This document shows, in pieces, positions 18,078 to 27,735 of a stretch of DNA of 64,000 bases; position 1 is the stretch's first letter, and each line of letters opens with the position of its first letter. The notes under the pieces were generated by a model. It had not been told where the DNA came from, did not search any database, and saw only the letters and a list, made by a program, of their open reading frames with translations. A program made the translations under genes and the position numbers. The stretch is from Nitrospira lenta. Lineage in GTDB: Bacteria; Nitrospirota; Nitrospiria; Nitrospirales; Nitrospiraceae. The stretch spans positions 558,001 to 622,000 of the forward strand of contig NZ_OUNR01000012.1 of NCBI RefSeq assembly GCF_900403705.1, in the 5' to 3' direction.

Positions 18078-19412
18078 ATGCCCATGACCTTTCAGGATGC
18101 GCGGCATCTGTTGTCCCGCACGGGATTCGGCGGGACTCCCGCCGATATTCGTGAACTGACCGGGCTCGATCGTGAGGTCGCCGTCGATCAACTTCTCGCC
18201 GGGGTGGGCAGGACTGCTAGGACAACCCCTCCCTCCCACCTGCTCAATGCCCTGCCGCCGGCCGAGGGGATGACGGGGAAGGGATTGAGCGTTGAGCAGA
18301 AGCAGGCGCTCAAGCAGGAGCGGCGAGAGGACGTCTTCGAGCTGAAGGGCTGGTGGTATCAGGAATTGCTCGCTACGCCGTCTCCCTTGACCGAACGGTT
18401 GACGCTGTTCTGGCACAACCACTTCACGTCCAGCTTCCACAAGGTGAAATGGCCGGCGCTGCTATACCACCAGAATGTGCTACTTCGCCACCATGCGCGG
18501 GGATCATTCCGGGATCTGCTCTTCCAGATCGCGAAGGATCCGGCGATGGTGCTGTATTTGGATACGCAGTCGAATCACCGAGACCATCCGAATGAAAACT
18601 TCGCCCGCGAGCTCTTCGAGCTGTTCACGCTCGGGGAAGGGCACTATACCGAAACCGATATCAAGGAAGCAGCGCGCGCCTTTACCGGCTGGCATGTGGC
18701 GCTGCGTCACGGCGGCGGGTTTGCGTTCAATCGGCGTCAGCATGATGCGGGCGTCAAGCATGTCTTGGGAAAGACCGGTGCCTTCGGCGGCGACGACATT
18801 CTGGCGATTGCGTTGGACCAACCGGCCTGCGCTCGGTACATCACGGCAAAGCTGTGGCGGGAGTTTGTTTCGGATGAGCCGGATGCGCGTGAGGTCGAGC
18901 GGCTTGCGGTGCAGTTTCGCAACGGTGGTTATCAGATTGCGCCGTTGCTACGCGGGTTGCTGACGCTGCCGCAATTCTGGGCGCCAGAGACGCGCGGGTT
19001 GCTTGTGAAGTCGCCGGTTGAATTGTTGGTCGGTACCGTCCGCCTCCTAAATCTGCCGATCAAGGACACGGCCATGCTCGCGAAGTATGGGAAACGTCTG
19101 GGGCAGGATCTCTTCGATCCGCCCAACGTGAAGGGCTGGCCCGGGGGGACTCGCTGGATTACCAGTGCGACCCTGCTAAATCGCTGGCAACTCTTACAGC
19201 GGGGCCTGCGGGGCGCAGACATGGGCGGACCTATGCATACTCATGCAGGTACGGGTGAGATGCACGGCGCCGCCTGGGTTACGGAGGAAGCGGCGGAGAC
19301 TGTGCAGGCGGTCTTGGTGCCGGTGCCGCCGGTGAATCCGGTTCCGACGGGAGAAGACCGGTGGCAGATGGTCCATCACTTGGTGATGGATCCAACCTTC
19401 CAGCTGAAATGA
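18078..19412 (+). CDS. DUF1800 family protein
   Basis: Matches DUF1800 (444 aa): DARHLLSRTGFGGTP, LTERLTLFWHNHFTSS, DHPNENFARELFELFTLG, TEDIKEAARAFTGW-type core and CPPNVKGWPGG-type end (FDPPNVKGWPGGTRWI). Members are usually encoded next to a DUF1501 protein, as here; the function is not known. The ATG at 18078 is chosen because GAAGGAG lies eight bases upstream; a longer frame starts at 18030. No signal peptide is evident. Confidence 0.88.
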   Translation: MPMTFQDARHLLSRTGFGGTPADIRELTGLDREVAVDQLLAGVGRTARTTPPSHLLNALPPAEGMTGKGLSVEQKQALKQERREDVFELKGWWYQELLATPSPLTERLTLFWHNHFTSSFHKVKWPALLYHQNVLLRHHARGSFRDLLFQIAKDPAMVLYLDTQSNHRDHPNENFARELFELFTLGEGHYTETDIKEAARAFTGWHVALRHGGGFAFNRRQHDAGVKHVLGKTGAFGGDDILAIALDQPACARYITAKLWREFVSDEPDAREVERLAVQFRNGGYQIAPLLRGLLTLPQFWAPETRGLLVKSPVELLVGTVRLLNLPIKDTAMLAKYGKRLGQDLFDPPNVKGWPGGTRWITSATLLNRWQLLQRGLRGADMGGPMHTHAGTGEMHGAAWVTEEAAETVQAVLVPVPPVNPVPTGEDRWQMVHHLVMDPTFQLK

Positions 19413-19422
19413 GGGACGTGAG

Positions 19423-20607
19423 ATGCTTCGCCGGGATGTGTTGAAATTCGCAGCGACGTTGCCATTACTGTGGCTGGCACCACGGCCGTTTGACCTTCTT
19501 GCGGCTTCGTCTGCGTCCGCCCAGGGCCGCTGGGATCGCATCCTGATCCTAGTCGAACTGCATGGAGGCAATGACGGCCTCAACACGCTTGTGCCGTATT
19601 CCGACGAACGGTATTACCAGGCCCGTCCTCATTTGGCGATTCCTCGTGAGCGAGTGCTGCAGCTCTCGCCATCAGTCGGGTTTCATTATGCGCTGGAGCC
19701 GCTGATGCCTCTGTGGGAGAAGCGGCAGTTGGCGATTATCCAGGGTGTCGGCTATCCCGATCCGAACCGGTCGCATTTTCGATCGATTGAAATCTGGGAC
19801 ACGGCGTCGGCCAGCCAGCAAGTATTGGATGAAGGTTGGCTCGCCCGTTTGTTTGAGGCGTATCCGTTGCCGGAGACCTTTGCTACCGACGGGATTCTGC
19901 TTGGTCAGCGGGACGGCGGGCCGTTGAGTGGAAAGACGGTCCGGACGATCGCGCTGCACGATCCGCAGCGGTTTCTCCAGCAGGCCAGCCACGTCAAGGC
20001 GGTGGAACAGTCGAGTACCAACCGCGCACTGGCTCACATCCTTCAGGTGCAACGGGAACTCACCCATGCTGCAGGCGATTTGGCTGCGCATCTGCAACAG
20101 GCCCCGCCGTTGCCGACGGCTTTTCCGGCCTCGTCGATCGGACACCAGCTGGAAACGGTGGCGCAGCTGCTGACGGCCAAGGTGCCGGTGGCAGTACTGA
20201 AAATTTCACAGACGGGTTTCGATACCCATGCCGGTCAGTTAGGGCACCATGAGCGGCTGTTGAAGGAGTTAGCTGAGGCTCTGGTGGCGTTCCGTCAGGC
20301 GATGGTTCAAGCCGGGCTCTGGGACCGCATTTTGCTGATGACCTATTCAGAATTCGGACGGCGGGTCGGTGAGAATGCCAGTGCGGGAACGGATCATGGG
20401 ACTGCGGCTCCGCATCTGTTCCTAGGCGGATCTGTGAAGGGGGGCTTGTATGGAAGTGCGCCGTCGCTAAGCGATCTTCAGGAGGGTGATCTGAAACATC
20501 GGATCGATTATCGGAGTCTGTATGCCACGCTGATGCGATCGTGGTGGGGGATTCCAGGAACGACGATTGTGGGACCAGAGTACCAGGCGATCAATTGTCT
20601 GGCGTGA
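19423..20607 (+). CDS. DUF1501 family protein, Tat-exported
   Basis: A 394-aa DUF1501 protein (sulfatase-like alkaline-phosphatase fold). The N-terminus MLRRDVLKFAATLPLLWLA carries a twin-arginine-type signal. Core motifs: VELHGGNDGLNTLVPY, QGVGYPDPNRSHFRS, QTGFDTHAGQLGHH, YSEFGRRVGENAS, GTDHGTAAPHLFLGG. It begins ten bases after the DUF1800 gene, so the two form an operon. Its end overlaps the convergent yacG by 17 bases. Biochemical role unknown. Confidence 0.88.
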   Translation: MLRRDVLKFAATLPLLWLAPRPFDLLAASSASAQGRWDRILILVELHGGNDGLNTLVPYSDERYYQARPHLAIPRERVLQLSPSVGFHYALEPLMPLWEKRQLAIIQGVGYPDPNRSHFRSIEIWDTASASQQVLDEGWLARLFEAYPLPETFATDGILLGQRDGGPLSGKTVRTIALHDPQRFLQQASHVKAVEQSSTNRALAHILQVQRELTHAAGDLAAHLQQAPPLPTAFPASSIGHQLETVAQLLTAKVPVAVLKISQTGFDTHAGQLGHHERLLKELAEALVAFRQAMVQAGLWDRILLMTYSEFGRRVGENASAGTDHGTAAPHLFLGGSVKGGLYGSAPSLSDLQEGDLKHRIDYRSLYATLMRSWWGIPGTTIVGPEYQAINCLA

Positions 20608-20800
20608 TGGATCCGGTTTGTGGCGGGTCCGGGTCTTCGTCAATTGGTCTCTCCGAATCAATTGTCAGCGGCGTGCCCGGGATACGATAGCCTCCGGTGG
20701 CCCAGGTGCCCAGGTCCGTGAGTTGACAACGTTCTGAGCAGAACGGCCGCCAGGGATTGTTTTTCCACTCGGTAGGTGTGCGGCAGATCGGGCATGTCAT
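20591..20800 (-). CDS. yacG: YacG-type zinc protein (DNA gyrase inhibitor family)
   Basis: A 69-aa zinc-binding protein with CPIC...FCSERCQLTDLGTWATGGYRIP-type motifs (two CxxC/CxxxC pairs). E. coli YacG binds GyrB and inhibits gyrase. The acidic, Pro-rich tail is usual for the family. Converges on, and overlaps, the DUF1501 gene. Confidence 0.9.
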   Translation of the reverse strand: MTCPICRTPTEWKNNPWRPFCSERCQLTDLGTWATGGYRIPGTPLTIDSERPIDEDPDPPQTGSITPDN

Positions 20801-20854
20801 GCCGGAAGTCTACCATTCTCCCTGTTCGGTTAGGCAAGAGGGGCGAGCGTTTCG

Positions 20855-21184
20855 CTAGGAATTCGTCTGCGGTTTGGCGACGTGTAGAAAGCGTTGCAGG
20901 CGGCTACGGTCTAGATCGGACAAATTCAAGAACTCGACGCCGAATTCACCATGATCGGCCCAGCGGACGGCGGCCGAGTGGACGGTAATCGGCGAACCCA
21001 GATCGGTGGCCCGAATGAGGAGCCGGACACCTGATCCGGGACTGATCGGGGCCGTGCTGGTGACGGCGCAGCCTCCGGCGGAGATGTCGAACATCGTGCC
21101 TTCGCGGATTTCGGTCTGCGTGGTTGTGGAGAAGAAAACTTGGAGCTCGACAGGAATACGGTGATGCTCGCGGCACTCGATCAT
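20855..21184 (-). CDS. PilZ domain protein
   Basis: A single PilZ domain (109 aa), expected to bind cyclic-di-GMP. The two binding motifs are present: RxxxR (REHHRIPV) and DxSxxG (DISAGG). The ATG at 21184 has GGGAG six bases upstream; the open frame runs much further upstream to 21811, but that part is antisense-frame shadow of mlaC. It lies 20 bases after mlaC and is probably co-transcribed with it. Confidence 0.9.
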   Translation of the reverse strand: MIECREHHRIPVELQVFFSTTTQTEIREGTMFDISAGGCAVTSTAPISPGSGVRLLIRATDLGSPITVHSAAVRWADHGEFGVEFLNLSDLDRSRLQRFLHVAKPQTNS

Positions 21185-21204
21185 GACGGTCTCCCGGCGG
21201 TGGA

Positions 21205-21891
21205 TTAGCGGGTGGAGGGGTGTTCGAAGAGCTTCACGGAGACGGCGTTCTGTTTCATCTTCTTGACGAGCCCGACATAGGACACGTCGCGAATGATGCT
21301 CGTGAACTGCGCGCGGTAGTTGCTCACGATGCTGGCTCCATCCACCACCACATCGTAGACCAGCCATTCCCCCGATTGAAGGAATAACCGAAAATCCACC
21401 TGGGTATCGACTTTCGGATTCGTCAGGTGCGTTTTGACTTCGGCGAAGTGTGCCTCCTGCCGCTCGCTGAGATACGACACGGCCGCGGCGGAATGTTCGC
21501 TGATCCGTCCGGCAAAATTGTCTCGAAGCAATTGGACGAAGAGCTCGACGAATTCCCGGCGATCGGTTTCGGGGAGTTCCGCCCAGGCTGTGCCGAGCGT
21601 GCGCTTGGCCATTTCCTCGTAGGAGACCCGCTGCATAATGATCTGCTCGATCGCTTGCCGTCGCTCGTCCGATCGATCCGGCTGCTTCAGCGCGGACTCG
21701 TCCAATATGCGCTGCAGTTCTGTAATGGTGTGTTTGACGGCGTCGGTTGCGGAACCGATGGAAGGGGAGACCATCGGTTCTGCGGCCCAGAGGGTCTGTC
21801 CCGTGCCGCATGCGATCACGAGTCCCACCGTGAGGAACAGGCGCCGGATCAGGGGGCGCGTCACATCGTATGTAAAAAGGGTATTCAGCAC
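21205..21891 (-). CDS. mlaC: MlaC/Ttg2D-type phospholipid-binding periplasmic protein
   Basis: MlaC family (about 228 aa): carries phospholipids between outer and inner membrane. An N-terminal signal (RPLIRRLFLTVGLVIACG, cut near WA-AEP) precedes the domain with RRQAIEQIIMQRVSYEEMAKRTLG, EFVELFVQLLRDNFAGRI and WLVYDVVVDGASIVSNYR. The start is unsure: GTG at 21891 or 21864, or TTG at 21930. The rest of an Mla system (mlaD, E, F) is not next to it; only the PilZ gene follows. Confidence 0.87.
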   Translation of the reverse strand: MLNTLFTYDVTRPLIRRLFLTVGLVIACGTGQTLWAAEPMVSPSIGSATDAVKHTITELQRILDESALKQPDRSDERRQAIEQIIMQRVSYEEMAKRTLGTAWAELPETDRREFVELFVQLLRDNFAGRISEHSAAAVSYLSERQEAHFAEVKTHLTNPKVDTQVDFRLFLQSGEWLVYDVVVDGASIVSNYRAQFTSIIRDVSYVGLVKKMKQNAVSVKLFEHPSTR

Positions 21892-21987
21892 CTCACAAGC
21901 GTAGCAGGGATAGACGGGATGTAAAGACAAGCGAAACTAGCTGGAAACAGAGGGCAATGAGAGCAGGTGGAACCCTGCACTCGGAGT

Positions 21988-23688
21988 TTAGCCAGACTTC
22001 TGCGCTTTTTCGAGTTTGGCCCAGGCGTCTTTCAATGACACGGTTCGATTGAAGACCAGGCTGCTTGGTGAGGTATCTGGGTCAACACAGAAGTAGCCGG
22101 TTCGCTCAAACTGATAGCGCGCGCCGACCGGCGCCTGTTGCAGGCTGGGTTCGACCAGGCAGCCGGTCAATCGTTCGAGCGATTGCGGATTGAGCGACTG
22201 TGTCCAGTCCTGATCAGGTGAAACCTTCGCCAGGTCGGTCGTCAGTAACGGATTGTACAGGCGCACTTCGGCTGGGATGGCGTGTGCGGCGGATACCCAA
22301 TGAATGGTCGCTTTGACCTTTCGCTGCTCCTGGGACGATCCGCTCTTGGTGTCGGGATCGTAGGTACACCGCAATTCGGTGATGGCGCCGGTCTGCGGAT
22401 CCTTCACGACCCCGGTACATTTCACAATGTAGGCGTAGCGCAGGCGGACTTCGCGCCCGGGTGCCAGCCGAAAGAATTGCTTGGGCGGATCTTCACGGAA
22501 ATCATCCTGCTCGATATACAACACGCGCGAAAAGGGCACGCGCCGGGTTCCTGCCGTCGAGTCTTCCGGATTGTTCACGGCCTCCATGTCCTCGACCATC
22601 CCCTCAGGATAGTTTTCGATGACGACCTTCAAGGGGTTGAGCACGGCCATCACACGCGGCGACCGCTTGTTCAAGTCTTCGCGAATGAAGAATTCAAGCA
22701 ATTGCATCTCCACGATTGCATCGCGCTTGGCTACGCCGATGTGTTCGCAGAAAGCGCGAATGGCCTCCGCGGTATAGCCGCGCCGCCGCAGTCCCTTGAT
22801 CGTCGGGATGCGGGGATCGTCCCAGCCTGTGACCAATTTCTTCGTCACGAGTTCCAACAGTTTTCGCTTGCTCATGACCGCGAAGGTCAGGTTCAGCCGG
22901 GCGAATTCGATCTGTCGCGGCCGATGGGCTGCCTCTGATTCTGCGACGACCCAGTCGTAGAGTGGACGATGGTCTTCAAACTCCAGCGTGCAGAGGGAGT
23001 GGGTGATGCCTTCAATAGCGTCCGACAGCGGGTGGGCGAAGTCGTACGCTGGATAGATGCACCACGCGGTGCCGGTCCGGTAGTGGGCGGCATGGCGGAT
23101 GCGATAGAGCACGGGATCGCGCAGGTTGATGTTCGGCGATGCCATGTCGATCTTGGCCCGCAGGACATGCGTCCCGTCGGGGAATTCGCCCGCGCGCATC
23201 CGGCGAAAGAGATCCAGACTTTCATCGACCGGTCTGGTGCGGTACGGGCTATTCTTGCCGGGCTCGGTGAGCGTGCCCCGATACTCGCGCATCTGGTCGG
23301 CCGTCAGGCTATCGACGTAGGCGTTGCCTTTTTGAATGAGGTGCACGGCAAACTCGTAGAGTTGCTCGAAATAATCCGAGGCGTAAAACTTCTTGTCGTG
23401 CCAGTCGAATCCCAGCCAGCGCACGTCGTCCTGAATGGACTCAACGAATTCCGGATCTTCTGTGGTGGGGTTCGTGTCGTCGAAGCGCAGATGGCAGATT
23501 CCCCCGGGATTTTCGTTGGCGAGGCCGAAATTGAGATAAATGGATTTTGCATGGCCGATGTGGAGATAGCCGTTCGGTTCCGGTGGGAAGCGGGTCACGA
23601 CGCGGCCGCCGTGCTTGCCGGCGGCTTGATCGGCTGCCACGATCTCACGGATGAAATCTGAAGGCCCTGTGGATGCTAGGTCAGTCAT
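21988..23688 (-). CDS. glnS: glutaminyl-tRNA synthetase
   Basis: Class I GlnRS (566 aa) from the ATG at 23688; a GTG frame extension to 23754 looks non-coding. HIGH motif [15 protein letters not shown], GlnRS-type [19 protein letters not shown]-type MSKRKLLEL, and a C-terminal two-barrel anticodon domain ([26 protein letters not shown]). Its presence means glutamine can be charged directly, beside the tRNA-Gln genes at 14.4-14.6 kb. Confidence 0.96.
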   Translation of the reverse strand: MTDLASTGPSDFIREIVAADQAAGKHGGRVVTRFPPEPNGYLHIGHAKSIYLNFGLANENPGGICHLRFDDTNPTTEDPEFVESIQDDVRWLGFDWHDKKFYASDYFEQLYEFAVHLIQKGNAYVDSLTADQMREYRGTLTEPGKNSPYRTRPVDESLDLFRRMRAGEFPDGTHVLRAKIDMASPNINLRDPVLYRIRHAAHYRTGTAWCIYPAYDFAHPLSDAIEGITHSLCTLEFEDHRPLYDWVVAESEAAHRPRQIEFARLNLTFAVMSKRKLLELVTKKLVTGWDDPRIPTIKGLRRRGYTAEAIRAFCEHIGVAKRDAIVEMQLLEFFIREDLNKRSPRVMAVLNPLKVVIENYPEGMVEDMEAVNNPEDSTAGTRRVPFSRVLYIEQDDFREDPPKQFFRLAPGREVRLRYAYIVKCTGVVKDPQTGAITELRCTYDPDTKSGSSQEQRKVKATIHWVSAAHAIPAEVRLYNPLLTTDLAKVSPDQDWTQSLNPQSLERLTGCLVEPSLQQAPVGARYQFERTGYFCVDPDTSPSSLVFNRTVSLKDAWAKLEKAQKSG

Positions 23689-23794
23689 TGGCTTGTCGCT
23701 CGCAGTTTCAATAGTTATGCGCAGAGCAGTCGGATCGCGGCGTAGTTGTACCACAGTCCGGTGTGTGCGAGAAACGGGGAGAGGGCGGCGTTGA

Positions 23795-24238
23795 TTAGGA
23801 GAGCGGCTCGGAGGGTTCCTGGGTCTGACGGGAGGACATCAGAATGACATGGAAGTCCTTTTGCGCGATGAGATGCCCTTCCATTCGAAGCCGGAATTCG
23901 TAGCGGCCGGGAGCGGGAAACATCAGTGACGGAATATTGATGCCGAAATCTGAGATCTGTAGCCGGTCGGCGATGACGATATTGGGAAGGGTGGCGCGAC
24001 AGACCAGCTGCTCCGTGTTGATGTAGGCCAGATCGATATCGAAATGGTACGTGCCCTCTGCGTCGGTAAGGCAGAAATACAGGCCCATCTGATTGTGCTG
24101 AAACGGGAAGGAGGCGGCCTGTAAGTGGGTGAAGATGCCGATGAGACTCTTCTTCTTGGTCTGACTGTCTTCGATGACTTGGTCACATACCAAGAAGGCT
24201 TGCACGCTGGGGGCGGGAATGTCTGGCATGAAGGTCAT
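23795..24238 (-). CDS. DUF6941-like conserved hypothetical
   Basis: A 147-aa soluble protein: [26 protein letters not shown], then a beta-rich body ending in [20 protein letters not shown]. This pattern matches a widespread family of unknown function (DUF6941). No signal peptide or metal site. Starts at 24238 or 24229; no clear ribosome site. It precedes glnS in the same direction, with a gap of 106 bases. Confidence 0.72.
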   Translation of the reverse strand: MTFMPDIPAPSVQAFLVCDQVIEDSQTKKKSLIGIFTHLQAASFPFQHNQMGLYFCLTDAEGTYHFDIDLAYINTEQLVCRATLPNIVIADRLQISDFGINIPSLMFPAPGRYEFRLRMEGHLIAQKDFHVILMSSRQTQEPSEPLS

Positions 24239-24354
24239 TCTATGAGATCAGGGGAGATTCTCAAAGGACTCTTCCAAATGAGGCGCGGAAGTTTGAACCG
24301 GGGGTTATTTCGATTTGAAGGAGAATGCACACACGCGGATTGATCCGCGCAACG

Positions 24355-24891
24355 TCAGCCGAGCACCACGGTCCCGCCTTTGTTTTCACTGACGTCGCCG
24401 AAGAGGGTCGTGCCGGAACCAATGCGACAGTAATGGGGCGTGATGTCCACGAGCATGCCTTTATGCGAGTAGAATTTTCCCAGCGCCACCTGGATTTTCT
24501 TGTGCGCCACGACGCAGGCTTCCAGCACCGTCTGGCCGGTGGATTGATCGGTCACGCGGACCCACGGAAGGTCGGCGGTCACGCTGTCGTCCGCGCGATG
24601 CACGTCGACGCTGAACTGTTCGGTCGGATTCAGCACCAGGACATTGCGGCGAAGATGGCCGATGTGTGTGCCCGCATTACCGTACAGATCGATTGTGACG
24701 AGAAGTAAGCCTTGCTCCGGTTTCGATTCCAAAAACAGCTGTTCTTTTCCCTGGATCCGAACCACCCCGTTGGTATTGCGGAACTTATTTGAACCGATGA
24801 GCAGTTCGAGGCCTTGCCGCGAGGATTCTGCCTCGGCTGGATCGGGCGCGGAAGCGCCGATTGTGCGTTGTGGGGCAAGCGATTCTGACAT
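24355..24891 (-). CDS. hypothetical protein, beta-rich
   Basis: Not recognised (178 aa). The ATG at 24891 has GAGGA five bases upstream. The first 25 residues are polar and look disordered, followed by alternating beta-type segments (LLLVTIDLYGNAGTHIGHL, VLVLNPTEQFSVDVHR) and a Gly-rich end (IGSGTTLFGDVSENKGGTVV). No membrane helix or Cys cluster beyond two scattered Cys. Probably cytoplasmic. Confidence 0.62.
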   Translation of the reverse strand: MSESLAPQRTIGASAPDPAEAESSRQGLELLIGSNKFRNTNGVVRIQGKEQLFLESKPEQGLLLVTIDLYGNAGTHIGHLRRNVLVLNPTEQFSVDVHRADDSVTADLPWVRVTDQSTGQTVLEACVVAHKKIQVALGKFYSHKGMLVDITPHYCRIGSGTTLFGDVSENKGGTVVLG

Positions 24892-25231
24892 CGTAATCCT
24901 CGTTCCGATATGTCCGTTAGCGGACGTACGTGCGTGCTGATGGGAAGGTGTGAGGCTAGGCTTTGGGCACCCTCCCTGTCAAGACGGTTCAGAGGAAATC
25001 GATGGGGATATAGATGGCTCGGCTTGAGTCGAGGGTGCTTCAACAGATTCTGAAGAATATAGCCAGATTCTCTCTGTCGGAGTCTGCTCATCGGGCGGTA
25101 TGTAAGAGTGGAGCCCACGGATCTGTTTGCAAACCAGAAAGTCACTGTGATACCGTTCCACCCTCGATTTGGCAGTCCTGCCTGGTAGTGCTGTAGTTAG
25201 AGGCGCACAGGAGGGCCGACATGTCCCGGAT
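24892..25231. other. 340-base gap without a recognised gene
   Basis: Short open frames exist on both strands but have low-complexity or atypical composition and no ribosome site. It must contain the promoter of tRNA-Glu and that of the 24355-24891 gene. No repeat or conserved RNA was recognised. Confidence 0.5.
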
Positions 25232-25308
25232 GGTCCCATCGTCTAGCCCGGTCAGGACGGAGCCCTCTCAAGGCTTAAACACGGGTTCAAATCCCGTTGG
25301 GACCACCA
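25232..25308 (+). tRNA. tRNA-Glu (anticodon CTC)
   Basis: A 77-base cloverleaf: acceptor GGTCCCA/TGGGACC, D arm GTCTAGCCCGGTCAGGAC, anticodon stem GAGCC/GGCTT with loop CTCTCAA (CTC, reads GAG), T arm CGGGTTCAAATCCCG, encoded CCA. Confidence 0.93.
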
Positions 25309-25527
25309 ACTGATTTCCTTCCGTTGTTTTTCCGTTCTTCCTGCTTGTCACCTCACCGGCTGTCTGTCGAATGTGTAATCTGGTCGTGCGTCTCTATTGA
25401 TGGCGACTCGGCACCCACTTAATGGAATGAACTGATTCTTTCTCCGCCTCGGCGCACTTGTATTGGTACACGTATGCGCGGAGTAGGGAGCGCGCTTGGC
25501 GGCAAGTGGGTCACGGCGCTCGCTTCA

Positions 25528-25557
25528 TTGACGCCTCTAGCGCCGGTTGTGTATAAG
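25528..25557 (+). promoter_or_regulatory. predicted sigma-70 promoter of the polyamine gene run
   Basis: TTGACG (25528-25533), an 18-base spacer and TATAAG (25552-25557), 42 bases before the DHS-like start. Both hexamers are one or two bases from consensus. Confidence 0.55.
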
Positions 25558-25599
25558 GAATGCGCCTTTTGTAATCATATTGTTGGATGGTGATGGGCT

Positions 25600-26706
25600 A
25601 TGGCGACGCGCGAATTTCATGACGGCGGGAAAGATGGCTTAGAGGCCCTCGAGCCGCTCGACCCGGATAAAATCGGTTCGTTTAGCGAGCTGCTGGTTGC
25701 GATGGGCAAGACGGCGTTCGGCGGCCGGCGGTTGGGCGAAGCGTTCGAAGTCCTCGATGCGATGATCAAGGATGTCGACTGCAAGGTCGTGTTGACCCTT
25801 TCCGGGGCTATGACCATCGCCAAGATGGGCAAGATCATCAGCACGATGGTGGATCGGGGGATGGTCCACTGTATCATTTCCACCGGTGCGCTGATCGCGC
25901 ACGGCTTGAGCGAGTCGATCGGCAAGACGCATTATCGCGTCAACCCGGCGATGTCTGATGAGGAATTGTTCGAGAAGGGGTACAACCGCGTCTACGATAC
26001 GCTGGAGATGGAGTCCAATCTCAACTATGTTGAGCAGGTGGTTTCGCAGACGTTGAAGCGCGTGAATTATGATACGCCGCTCTCTTCTGAAATCCTGACA
26101 CGTGAGTTGGGTAAGACGTTGGCAGAAGAGTATGAAGGGGACGGGATTCTCAAGAGCGCCTATCTGAAGAAGGTCCCGGTTTATATCCCCGCGTATACTG
26201 ATTCGGAAATGGGATTGGATGTGGGGACCTGGGCTATGGGCCGTGCCCTTGATAAGGCCCGCGCTCAAGTGAAACCGGGCGATGACCTGGAGGTGCTGCG
26301 CAGCATCCATCTGGCCCTCCCGTCCTTCAACCCCTATCTTGACCTCAATAGTTATGCCGGTCAGATCTTGTCTGCCAAGAAGATCGGGATTTTTACGATC
26401 GGCGGCGGGGTCCCGCGGAATTGGGCACAACAGGTTGGCCCTTATGTCGAGATCGGCAATCATCGGCTGGGGCTCAATGTGAAGCCGCCGCGTTTTCAAT
26501 ACGGCGTGCGAATCTGCCCCGAACCGGATTATTGGGGCGGCCTGAGCGGCTGCACCTATCAAGAAGGTATCTCGTGGGGCAAGTTCGTTCCACCGGCCGA
26601 CGGGGGGCGGTTTGCCGAAGTGCTCAGCGATGCGACAGTGGTGTGGCCTCTGTTGATGATGGGTTTGCTGGAGCGGCAGCGGGCGCGGGACAAGCGACCG
26701 TCATGA
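25600..26706 (+). CDS. deoxyhypusine synthase family protein
   Basis: A 368-aa homologue of eukaryotic/archaeal deoxyhypusine synthase (NAD-dependent aminobutyl transfer from spermidine). Family motifs: LTLSGAMTIAKMGKI, ISTGALIAHGLSES, FTIGGGVPRNWAQQ and EGISWGKF, which holds the catalytic Lys position. Bacteria have no known hypusine-bearing eIF5A, so a different polyamine product, for example homospermidine, is more likely. The arginine decarboxylase and agmatinase genes downstream support a polyamine role. The last bases overlap the next start (ATGA). Confidence 0.88.
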   Translation: MATREFHDGGKDGLEALEPLDPDKIGSFSELLVAMGKTAFGGRRLGEAFEVLDAMIKDVDCKVVLTLSGAMTIAKMGKIISTMVDRGMVHCIISTGALIAHGLSESIGKTHYRVNPAMSDEELFEKGYNRVYDTLEMESNLNYVEQVVSQTLKRVNYDTPLSSEILTRELGKTLAEEYEGDGILKSAYLKKVPVYIPAYTDSEMGLDVGTWAMGRALDKARAQVKPGDDLEVLRSIHLALPSFNPYLDLNSYAGQILSAKKIGIFTIGGGVPRNWAQQVGPYVEIGNHRLGLNVKPPRFQYGVRICPEPDYWGGLSGCTYQEGISWGKFVPPADGGRFAEVLSDATVVWPLLMMGLLERQRARDKRPS

Positions 26707-27443
26707 AGAGCCTGCGGCAGGGCATGACGACGGCGGGCTTGCTGGTGATGGCGTGTCTCGCCCTATTTTCGCCTGAGGCAGGCGCCAAGAATGAGTCCGG
26801 CCAGACCGATAACCGTATGAGGGGCCAGGCCAACGCGCCGGTGACGCTGATCGAGTATTCGGACTTCACCTGCGGCTATTGTTTGAAGTTTTTTCGCGAG
26901 ACTTGGCCGAGAATCCAAGCGCGGTATGTGGATACCGGCAAAGTGAAGTTTCTCTACCGCGATTATCCGCGCGCCGATCAAGGGCCTGGTCTCGATGCGG
27001 CGCTGGCAGCGCGTTGTGCCGGGGGCCAGGGGAAGTATTGGGCAATGCATGATCGCCTGTTTGCAGAGGGTGGGCGGATCGATCAGGCGGTCATTCTGCG
27101 GCACGCCGTTGCCATCGGGTTGACCCAAGCGACATTTGAACGCTGCCTCAAAGACAAGTCTCACGTCGCGTCGATTTTTGAAGATCGGGAAGAAGCCAAT
27201 CGCTGGGGATTTCACGGAACCCCCGGATTCATTCTGATCCGGACGGCGAGCGGCCCTACGGAGAAAGAACCTGCGATCGCGATTCCCGGAGCGTTTCCGT
27301 TCGAAATGTTTGCCGAAGAAATCGATCGATTGCTCGCGAGTGCTCCGCAATCACGCGGAGGGATAGAGCGCGAATCTCTCATCCGACCCGTGCGGTCCGT
27401 TGAAGGCTCGACGCCGCTGGTTCGTGATCCACACGTGCCATAA
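26703..27443 (+). CDS. exported DsbA-family thioredoxin-fold protein
   Basis: A 246-aa thiol oxidoreductase with a signal peptide (cut near EAGA-KN) and a thioredoxin-like domain: LIEYSDFTCGYCLKFF (CGYC active site), KVKFLYRDYPR, and the cis-Pro loop GFHGTPGFIL. This is the DsbA/DsbG-like family with an inserted helical domain. A Ser/Arg-rich tail of about 40 residues follows the domain. The start overlaps the stop of the DHS-like gene by four bases, so expression is coupled. Confidence 0.88.
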   Translation: MKSLRQGMTTAGLLVMACLALFSPEAGAKNESGQTDNRMRGQANAPVTLIEYSDFTCGYCLKFFRETWPRIQARYVDTGKVKFLYRDYPRADQGPGLDAALAARCAGGQGKYWAMHDRLFAEGGRIDQAVILRHAVAIGLTQATFERCLKDKSHVASIFEDREEANRWGFHGTPGFILIRTASGPTEKEPAIAIPGAFPFEMFAEEIDRLLASAPQSRGGIERESLIRPVRSVEGSTPLVRDPHVP

Positions 27444-27456
27444 CGTAGGAGTAACT

Positions 27457-27720
27457 ATGGCTTCCACGCAATCATTCTGGTCGGTTCCTCAGCAGGAGGG
27501 AACGGCTGAGTTTTGGGTTTGTATGTCCTGTCTGGGAGAAGTGTTTTACCGGAAAGTGCCGATGCCAGACTGTCCGTCCTGCCACGGGGTGTCCACGTAT
27601 GAGAGCTTTACGTTGGACGCAGTGCGTGATTGGGGGACGGACGAACTTATTGCCAAGGCGGGTGCTGAACAGAAGGCCGCCGAGGCGGATCAGCCTGCCT
27701 CTATTCCTGCCTCGTCCTAG
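27457..27720 (+). CDS. small zinc-ribbon protein
   Basis: An 87-aa protein with one zinc ribbon (CMSCLGEVFYRKVPMPDCPSC), then a helix with DWGTDELIAKAG and an Ala-rich acidic tail. The ATG at 27457 has GGAG six bases upstream; the longer frame from 27400 is the upstream gene read in another frame. Family unknown; rubredoxin-like metal binding is expected. Confidence 0.72.
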   Translation: MASTQSFWSVPQQEGTAEFWVCMSCLGEVFYRKVPMPDCPSCHGVSTYESFTLDAVRDWGTDELIAKAGAEQKAAEADQPASIPASS

Positions 27721-27735
27721 AGGGAGATCGCGCGT

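Noticed and set aside
21185-21811. Upstream extension of the PilZ frame (318 residues)
   Set aside because: It reads an alternate frame of mlaC; the PilZ start at 21184 has its own ribosome site.
24979-25239. Short frames in the gap before tRNA-Glu
   Set aside because: Low-complexity Ser/Pro composition, no ribosome site, and they run into the tRNA.
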